Source: Bacteroidota bacterium (lineage in GTDB: Bacteria > Bacteroidota > Bacteroidia > NS11-12g > UBA955). From it: 30,998 bases of DNA. Location of the stretch: assembly GCA_027488495.1 (NCBI GenBank), contig JAIYBO010000225.1, positions 1 to 30,998 on the forward strand. Reading direction: 5' to 3'. The notes beneath the pieces are model-generated. The model was given only the letters and a program-made list of their open reading frames with translations, did no database searches and was not told the origin of the DNA. This document shows positions 25,835 through 30,998 of this stretch, in pieces (positions within the stretch are counted from its first letter, which is position 1; every line of letters begins with the position of its first letter). Made by a program: the position numbers and the translations under genes.

Positions 25835-26404
25835 TCACTCCAAGCGCTCCTGCTTGATGATGTGATCAATCTGATAATCCAATACCGGGTCGTACTCCTG
25901 CTTCAACGTATGTCCGTACAAACTCCCAAAAGCCTGCCAAAACAGTGCCTCCGTGGTACCGCGATAATTTTTCATGATCTCCCAAGTGGTCTTTCCCGTT
26001 TCCCGATGTAACAACTTCATCAATACCTGTCCCTCCCCAATGGTCATGTTTTTCAATTGATCCATATACATCTGTTTGATGCTCGCTTCACACTGTTTGA
26101 TATACTTTTTGCGCTCCTTCTTACCCTGAATGGTTTGCAATTTATCCTCCATCGCCTTCATTTTCATGGCCGCCATCTTCGCATAAGGCATGGTTTTTAT
26201 CACTCTGCGCTTCAGAATTTGATATTCCTTTTTCCGGGCCTCATCCATACTCCCCGATATCATCACCGGATCCAATCGCTCAAAATCATTCGTTACGATG
26301 GTATCCACCTTCGCCGGCGCATCCCCACCCCATATTTGTGCCGTTAGCCCCCCAGACAAGGAAACCAACAAAAAAGCCACCCAACCCTTTAAACTTTTCA
26401 TCAT
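25835..26404 (-). CDS. Exported DUF4294-type protein
   Basis: A 189-residue protein with an N-terminal signal peptide (MKSLKGWVAFLLVSLSGGLTAQ). The mature part is helical and charged, with DPVMISGSMDEARKKEYQIL, KTMPYAKMAAMKM and the conserved tail HRETGKTTWEIMKNYRGTTE, ALFWQAFGSLYG, DYQIDHI. This fits DUF4294, a Bacteroidota family of unknown function. It follows lgt by nine bases and is probably the third gene of the mtaB-lgt unit. Its stop codon abuts that of the convergent permease gene; the two stops together read TGATCA. Confidence 0.8.
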   Translation of the reverse strand: MMKSLKGWVAFLLVSLSGGLTAQIWGGDAPAKVDTIVTNDFERLDPVMISGSMDEARKKEYQILKRRVIKTMPYAKMAAMKMKAMEDKLQTIQGKKERKKYIKQCEASIKQMYMDQLKNMTIGEGQVLMKLLHRETGKTTWEIMKNYRGTTEALFWQAFGSLYGHTLKQEYDPVLDYQIDHIIKQERLE

Positions 26405-26413
26405 TTATAACGT

Positions 26414-27601
26414 CTAATCCACTTTTTGCTTTTCGATGATCGGCGATTTTCCAGCCCATACAAACCCCACAGCGCCAAACAACATCAACGCCAAAGAAAT
26501 CATCTGCGCTTGAGAAAACTCCATCCCCATCATTCTATACAAACTCACACCGTGTTCACGAATCGATTCGATGAGCATCCGCTCCAAACCCGCCATCATC
26601 ATATACACCGAGAAAAACTGAAACGGCGCGAAATTGCGCTTCCTCAACACAAACCACAATATCGCAAACAACCCCAAAGCCATCAGCGCCTCATACAAGG
26701 GCGTTGGATATACCGGCACCGCCAATTGATAGCAATATTCTCCCGAACAACCCGGTATCATTTCCATTCCGGTTGATGCATAATCTTTGCCCAACACGTT
26801 GTGCGGGTATTTGTATGCCCAAGCCCAATCTGGCAAACCTGGATTCGACTTCAAATTGGCAATACCCCAATCGCCGTCGCCAGAAAAATGACAACCAAAC
26901 CTACCCAAGCCATAACTCAACATCATCGCCGGTCCGCCCGCATCAAACACATGTCGCCAGTGCATCCCTTTTTTGGCGGTATACCATATCACTCCCGCCG
27001 CGCCGCATATCAACCCACCATAGAACGTCCACCCACCGCTGGTGAGCAAATCCATCAAAAAGGTCTCCCAATGAATCTCACTGGGCGTTTCCAACAAGTG
27101 AAAAACCTTCGCCCCGAGAAATCCACTGAGCAAAGCGATGGTGGTGATGTTCGACATATGAGCAGAGGCACCAGATTCAACCAAAGTTTCTGAGGGCAAT
27201 TGAGCCCTTTGCTTTTGATCCGCAGCCCATGTACGCCAAACTGAAAACGCCATCGCCAAGACACCAAACAACCAGCTGCCTTCGGTAGAAAATACATGAT
27301 CTTGGGGCGAAAAACCATCACCCGTTTCAATCATCAAATACAAAATTTTATAACCAAACAAGAACGCCATCACGGCATTCAACACATATTCACTTTTCGC
27401 TACCGCACCCCCAGTGATCTGTTTCACCTTCACCTTGGCGAACTGCCCCAATCCGGTTTTGCGATCCAGTTCAGACGACATCGCCCAGAAAGCCGCGCCA
27501 ATGCTCATGGCCACAAAAAAGCCAAACGTATTTACCACTTTCAAAAATGGCAGTGATAGACCAGTAAGATCGAAAATAAAATGATAGAGGGTTGGAAACA
27601 C
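26414..27601 (-). CDS. lgt: Prolipoprotein diacylglyceryl transferase (Bacteroidota long form)
   Basis: A 395-residue polytopic membrane protein, about 100 residues longer than E. coli Lgt. The family's GGWTFYGGLICG and the signature region GLGRFGCHFSGDGDWG are present, followed by YPTPLYEALMALG and ERMLIESIREH. E. coli reads RIGNFINGE in the signature; here the Arg is kept but the Asn-Phe-Ile-Asn-Gly-Glu part is replaced, which is usual for the Bacteroidota type as far as I know. The enzyme transfers a diacylglyceryl group from phosphatidylglycerol to the lipobox Cys, the first lipoprotein maturation step. The start is GTG (27599-27601) and there is no ATG before residue 32. It follows mtaB after nine bases. 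Confidence 0.88.
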   Translation of the reverse strand: MFPTLYHFIFDLTGLSLPFLKVVNTFGFFVAMSIGAAFWAMSSELDRKTGLGQFAKVKVKQITGGAVAKSEYVLNAVMAFLFGYKILYLMIETGDGFSPQDHVFSTEGSWLFGVLAMAFSVWRTWAADQKQRAQLPSETLVESGASAHMSNITTIALLSGFLGAKVFHLLETPSEIHWETFLMDLLTSGGWTFYGGLICGAAGVIWYTAKKGMHWRHVFDAGGPAMMLSYGLGRFGCHFSGDGDWGIANLKSNPGLPDWAWAYKYPHNVLGKDYASTGMEMIPGCSGEYCYQLAVPVYPTPLYEALMALGLFAILWFVLRKRNFAPFQFFSVYMMMAGLERMLIESIREHGVSLYRMMGMEFSQAQMISLALMLFGAVGFVWAGKSPIIEKQKVD

Positions 27602-27610
27602 AGGTGCAAG

Positions 27611-28918
27611 TTAATGCTCAACTCCGGCGTAATCAAATGCTGCATTCACCCATCCTTCGGAATCCAGTTCAGACAACGTTACATTGGCCACGGTATTCAC
27701 CAACAATGGGTCATAATCTGTGGCCACTTTGATGTAGTTATCCGTAAAGCCAAACATCACCCCCCTGCGCTCTTCCTCCTCAAACAACACCGGCCTTTGC
27801 GTACCCAAATGCTCTCTGTAAAAGGCCATGCGCTTCTTTTCACTCAAGCCGCGAAGCATCTCACCGCGCTCCATTCTCACCTTCACGGGCACCACATCCC
27901 TCATTTTTTTGGCCGTGGTATTGGCCCGTTCCGAATAGGGAAAAACGTGCAGGTACGACACATCCAATTCGTTCAAAAACTGATAGGTTTCGAGGAAATG
28001 CTCTTCGGTTTCACCAGGAAAGCCCACAATTACATCTACCCCAATGCCGCAGTGAGGCATCAATGTTTTGATTTTGTTGATTCGTGATTGATACAATTCA
28101 CGCAAATATTTCCGTCGCATGCGCACCAAAATCTCATCGCTACCGCTTTGCAACGGGATGTGAAAATGGGGCACGAAGCGATTGCTTTTTGATACAAATT
28201 CAATGATTTCATCGGTGAGCAAATTGGGTTCGATGCTACTGATTCTGTAGCGATCTACGCCTTCCACCTCATCGATGGCTTTCACAAGGTCAAAAAATGT
28301 TTGCTCGTGCTCCACGCCAAAATCACCGAGGTTAACACCCGTTAACACAATTTCTTTGGCACCTTGCTGGGCGGCTTCTTCCACCAATTTCAGGGTTGCC
28401 TCCACATTGCCACTCCTGCTTTTGCCGCGGGCCAACGGAATGGTGCAAAAACTGCAAAAATAATCGCACCCGTCTTGCACTTTCAAAAAGATGCGGGTTC
28501 TATCACCCAAGCTGTAACCGGGCACAAAATCGTTCACTTCCTTGATCGGCGCATTGAAAACCAATGGCTTGGGTTCCTTCACCAATGTGTGCAAGTGATC
28601 TACCAATTGAAATTTCTCTGCGGCGCCGAGCACCATATCTACGCCCGGAATTTGTGCGATTTCATTGGGTTTCAGCTGCGCATAACATCCAATCACCACC
28701 ACATAAGCATTGGGATTTTGCTTCAACGCTTCCCGAACCACCTTTTTACACTTCCGATCGGCATGATCTGTTACGCTGCAAGTGTTGATCACATACAAAT
28801 CTGCACCGTCTTGAAATTCCTTTTTCTCAAAGCCTGCCTTACTCAATTGCTGTCCGATGGCACTGCTTTCAGCAAAATTGAGCTTACAGCCAAGGGTATA
28901 AAAAGCAACGGTAGACAT
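27611..28918 (-). CDS. mtaB: tRNA t6A37 methylthiotransferase
   Basis: A 435-residue methylthiotransferase. The N-terminal UPF0004 domain has cluster cysteines C11, C47 and C78 (TLGCKLN, VINTCSVT, VIGCYAQ). The radical SAM motif is C151-DYF-C155-SF-C158 followed by TIPLARGKSRS. Downstream are VLTGVNLGDFG, the substrate-side FVPHFHIPLQSGSDEIL and DVIVGFPGETEEHF, and a TRAM domain at the C-terminus. CKLN with the CTIPLARG context indicates MtaB, which adds a methylthio group to t6A37 in tRNAs reading ANN codons, rather than MiaB or RimO. It heads a unit with lgt and the DUF4294 gene. Confidence 0.94.
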   Translation of the reverse strand: MSTVAFYTLGCKLNFAESSAIGQQLSKAGFEKKEFQDGADLYVINTCSVTDHADRKCKKVVREALKQNPNAYVVVIGCYAQLKPNEIAQIPGVDMVLGAAEKFQLVDHLHTLVKEPKPLVFNAPIKEVNDFVPGYSLGDRTRIFLKVQDGCDYFCSFCTIPLARGKSRSGNVEATLKLVEEAAQQGAKEIVLTGVNLGDFGVEHEQTFFDLVKAIDEVEGVDRYRISSIEPNLLTDEIIEFVSKSNRFVPHFHIPLQSGSDEILVRMRRKYLRELYQSRINKIKTLMPHCGIGVDVIVGFPGETEEHFLETYQFLNELDVSYLHVFPYSERANTTAKKMRDVVPVKVRMERGEMLRGLSEKKRMAFYREHLGTQRPVLFEEEERRGVMFGFTDNYIKVATDYDPLLVNTVANVTLSELDSEGWVNAAFDYAGVEH

Positions 28919-28936
28919 GGAATGTGATAAGATTTA

Positions 28937-28944
28937 CAAAGGTA
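28937..28944 (-). promoter_or_regulatory. -7 box of the mtaB-lgt unit
   Basis: On the minus strand this reads TACCTTTG, an exact TAnnTTTG, 18 bases before the mtaB ATG, in the 42-base gap after the barrel gene. Confidence 0.4.
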
Positions 28945-28960
28945 CGGAATCCACGGGTTC

Positions 28961-29740
28961 TTAAAAAACCAAAGCAAATTCCACGCTCCAAGTGCCGATC
29001 ATTTGGGGCGTACCGGGCTTTTCATTCTTGGGATCTGTGCTGGGGGAAATCAGCTCTTGCTCGGTTTCCGGGATGCCATCGTTGTTCAAATCCACCAACC
29101 CACGAATCACAAAATCATCGTTCAAATTCCTCAATCCCATTTTTACCGATACCGAATACCCATACGATTCGCCGCGCGTCTGATACCCCACTGTGGCCTG
29201 ATAATCCATGAGTTTGATGGGCAATCTGTTCCACTTTTCGGTAGAATTGAATGTACTCAACGAGGTTGGCAATGGAATTTTCCCGGGCCCCACATACATC
29301 ACAGAATTGAAATTGTATCCCAACTGCAAGCCCGCCTGCAACTGCTTGATGGTTTTATCGCGCTGCTTCGATAAGCGATAGGTCATCAACAAAGGCACAT
29401 CCATGCTCATGATGGCGATTTTGGTATAACTTCGATTGATGTTGGAATCGCCCTGTTTCCCATTGGCAAAATTGCTGCCCCGCATCCGAAGATCCAGCCC
29501 TGATTGAAACCCCAATGGCGAACGCTTTTCGGGATTCGTGTGAAGATAAAACCCCGCCATAAATCCAACGGTTGGCCTTGGATTGATCAATTTACCGCCA
29601 TACATCGAATTCAAGCCCATTCCCAACTTCAAGCCATAGTTCTGACGGCCTTCATATTCCAAATCAGAAACAGCTTGGGCATTTCCTTGAACAGACATCA
29701 TGCCCATACAAGTCACCAAAATCCACTGTTTGATTTTCAT
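28961..29740 (-). CDS. PorT-like outer membrane beta-barrel protein
   Basis: A 259-residue exported protein. The signal is MKIKQWILVTCMGMMSVQGNA. The mature part consists of alternating-hydrophobicity strands (YGLKLGMGLNSMYGG, VGFMAGFYLHTN, GFQSGLDLRMRGS, MDVPLLMTYRL, LQAGLQLGYNF, YSVSVKMGLRNL) and ends in WSVEFALVF, with the terminal Phe common in outer membrane barrels. This is the PorT/OMP_b-brl_2 pattern. One loop contains DLNNDGIPETE, which resembles a calcium-binding loop. Specific function is unknown. The ATG at 29740 is chosen because it begins the signal peptide; a TTG four codons upstream is possible. It lies 12 bases after hscA on the same strand. Confidence 0.8.
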   Translation of the reverse strand: MKIKQWILVTCMGMMSVQGNAQAVSDLEYEGRQNYGLKLGMGLNSMYGGKLINPRPTVGFMAGFYLHTNPEKRSPLGFQSGLDLRMRGSNFANGKQGDSNINRSYTKIAIMSMDVPLLMTYRLSKQRDKTIKQLQAGLQLGYNFNSVMYVGPGKIPLPTSLSTFNSTEKWNRLPIKLMDYQATVGYQTRGESYGYSVSVKMGLRNLNDDFVIRGLVDLNNDGIPETEQELISPSTDPKNEKPGTPQMIGTWSVEFALVF

Positions 29741-29752
29741 CGTTCTATACAA

Positions 29753-30998
29753 TTATATTTCTTTTCCTTTGAGTGCCGCCGAAACCGCTACATCCATCAA
29801 TCGCTCAGCAAACGGACGTGTATAATCGTTCAAATCCGTTACCGCAGAAAGAATCATGTCTTTTTCAGCCCGCTCACGCAATAGACACTCCAAGGCCACA
29901 ATGCGTTGTTTGGTGCCCTCAATTTCTTCTACATTCATCAAATTCGCATTTTTCTCCATGAATCTTTGAGCCAAATACACCAATTGCTGTCCTTCATTGA
30001 TTGCTTCTTGATGAAGGCGTGTTTGTATATCGGCCTGTGCAAACTGGAATCCTTCGAGCAGCATTTTTTCTACTTGATCATCGGTGAGTCCATATTGGGG
30101 CTTGATTTCGATGTGTTGAACCACGCCACTTCTCAATTCTTTGGCTTGTACTTTCAGCAATCCATCGGCATCGAGCGCAAAAACCACTTCAATTTTTGGC
30201 AGGCCGGCGGGCATGGCTGGAATTCCTTTGAGCACAAACTCTCCCAACTTTCTGTTTTCCGATACCATTTCTCTTTCACCTTGATAGATGCTGATCATCA
30301 AATTCACTTGACCGTCTACGGAGGTGGTATACTCACGACCCACTTTACAGGGGATTTTGTTGTTTCGTGGAATCAGCACATCCATCAAACCACCGGCTGT
30401 TTCAATACCCAAGCTCAAGGGGGTCACATCCAACAGCAACACATCTTTGCGATTGCCCGCAAGTACGTCGGCTTCTATGGCAGCACCCAACGCCACCACT
30501 TCATCGGGGTTGATTTGATTGTTCACAGTTACATGCGGAAACATGCCACTGAGCAATTTCAATACTTCCGGATAGCGGGTAGAACCACCCACCATCACCA
30601 CCGCTTCGATGTGATCGGGTTTCAGTTGAGCATCGCGGAGGGCGGCCGCAATGCAATCTTTGGTTTTGAGCATGAGTGGTCTTGCGGCCGCCTCCAACCC
30701 ATGATAATCCAACCGCAAATCAACCACGCTGCCATCGCCCAAATCAAAAGCATGTAAAAACACTTCATCCACATTGGCACCCAAAAACACCTTCGCCTCC
30801 TCCGCCAACAAACGCAAGCGATGCACATCGCCCAAGGCCGCTAATTCAGACAGAGCCAAGTGCTCCGATTGCCAATGCATCATCACCGCACGATCGATAT
30901 CATCACCACCCAACGCCGTATCTCCCTTGGTAGACAGCACCTCAAATACGCCATCTTCAATCTTCAATATGGATACATCAAACGTACCTCCCCCCAAA
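29753..30998 (-). CDS. hscA: Hsp70-type Fe-S assembly chaperone HscA (5' end outside window)
   Basis: The last 415 or so residues of an Hsp70. The visible part starts inside the ATPase domain at LGGGTFDVSIL (Hsp70 signature 2), continues with signature 3 VVMVGGSTRYPEV, then the interdomain linker DVLLLDVTPLSLGIE and the substrate-binding domain. GIPAMPAGLPKIEV, ALDADGLLKVQAKE and IKPQYGLTDDQV match HscA rather than DnaK, as does the short C-terminal lid without an acidic DnaK tail. HscA works with HscB on the scaffold IscU to hand over Fe-S clusters. The start codon lies beyond the right edge, so a start at the first TTG (30997) is an artefact of truncation. The barrel gene follows it. Confidence 0.88.
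   Translation of the reverse strand, partial: LGGGTFDVSILKIEDGVFEVLSTKGDTALGGDDIDRAVMMHWQSEHLALSELAALGDVHRLRLLAEEAKVFLGANVDEVFLHAFDLGDGSVVDLRLDYHGLEAAARPLMLKTKDCIAAALRDAQLKPDHIEAVVMVGGSTRYPEVLKLLSGMFPHVTVNNQINPDEVVALGAAIEADVLAGNRKDVLLLDVTPLSLGIETAGGLMDVLIPRNNKIPCKVGREYTTSVDGQVNLMISIYQGEREMVSENRKLGEFVLKGIPAMPAGLPKIEVVFALDADGLLKVQAKELRSGVVQHIEIKPQYGLTDDQVEKMLLEGFQFAQADIQTRLHQEAINEGQQLVYLAQRFMEKNANLMNVEEIEGTKQRIVALECLLRERAEKDMILSAVTDLNDYTRPFAERLMDVAVSAALKGKEI

Noticed and set aside
25841..25856. CAAGC/GCTTG stem with a six-base loop near the permease and DUF4294 stops
   Set aside because: Five base pairs without a T-run is too weak to call a terminator.
29906..30757. A 283-codon open frame on the plus strand opposite hscA
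   Set aside because: It is exactly antisense to strongly conserved Hsp70 sequence, its translation is rich in His, Gln and Phe as expected of a shadow frame, and it has no promoter box or family resemblance.

Overview
The window looks like the chromosome of a member of the Bacteroidota. Four things point there: two secreted proteins with type IX secretion (T9SS) type A C-terminal sorting regions, several families found mainly in this phylum (DUF4296 lipoprotein, DUF4294 protein, PorT-like barrel, fused E1 alpha-beta 2-oxoacid dehydrogenase), TAnnTTTG -7 promoter boxes just upstream of start codons, and no clear Shine-Dalgarno sites. I cannot place it more finely. It is densely coded, with 24 protein genes (two cut by the window ends), no gene-free stretch above about 150 bases, and no tRNA, rRNA, CRISPR array, insertion sequence or prophage that I can see.

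Layout. 1-822 (-): ECF sigma factor and its membrane partner, probably an anti-sigma factor (cut by the left end). 930-4879 (+): fused E1 alpha-beta dehydrogenase, overlapping a PIF1-type helicase gene by one base. 4899-7388 (-): ychF and glmM, meeting the helicase gene tail to tail at a perfect hairpin. 7530-10252 (+): fused formimidoyltransferase-cyclodeaminase, overlapping a secreted T9SS cargo gene. 10216-15687 (-): an 1823-residue modular surface protein, overlapping that cargo gene tail to tail. 15775-21421 (-): serine hydrolase of the beta-lactamase fold, queE, folD, mutS2 and a DUF4296 lipoprotein. 21483-22151 (+): YggS-type PLP protein. 22148-23666 (-): dnaN and a DivIC/FtsB-like division protein. 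23754-25834 (+): substrate-binding lipoprotein and permease of an iron-siderophore/B12-type ABC importer. 25835-28918 (-): DUF4294 protein, lgt and mtaB. 28961-30998 (-): a PorT-like barrel and hscA (cut by the right end).

Most of this is housekeeping: envelope precursor synthesis (glmM), lipoprotein maturation (lgt), replication (dnaN), DNA or ribosome maintenance (mutS2, PIF1), tRNA modification (queE, mtaB), one-carbon metabolism (folD and the cyclodeaminase both act on 5,10-methenyl-THF) and Fe-S cluster assembly (hscA). The accessory part is the surface block at 9.2-15.7 kb. I see no convincing undescribed defence or mobile system. The most notable observations are the repeated near-leaderless promoter layout, GC-rich perfect palindromes inside two coding sequences, hairpins built into tail-to-tail gene ends, and an unusual NVDP in the nucleotide-specificity motif of YchF.
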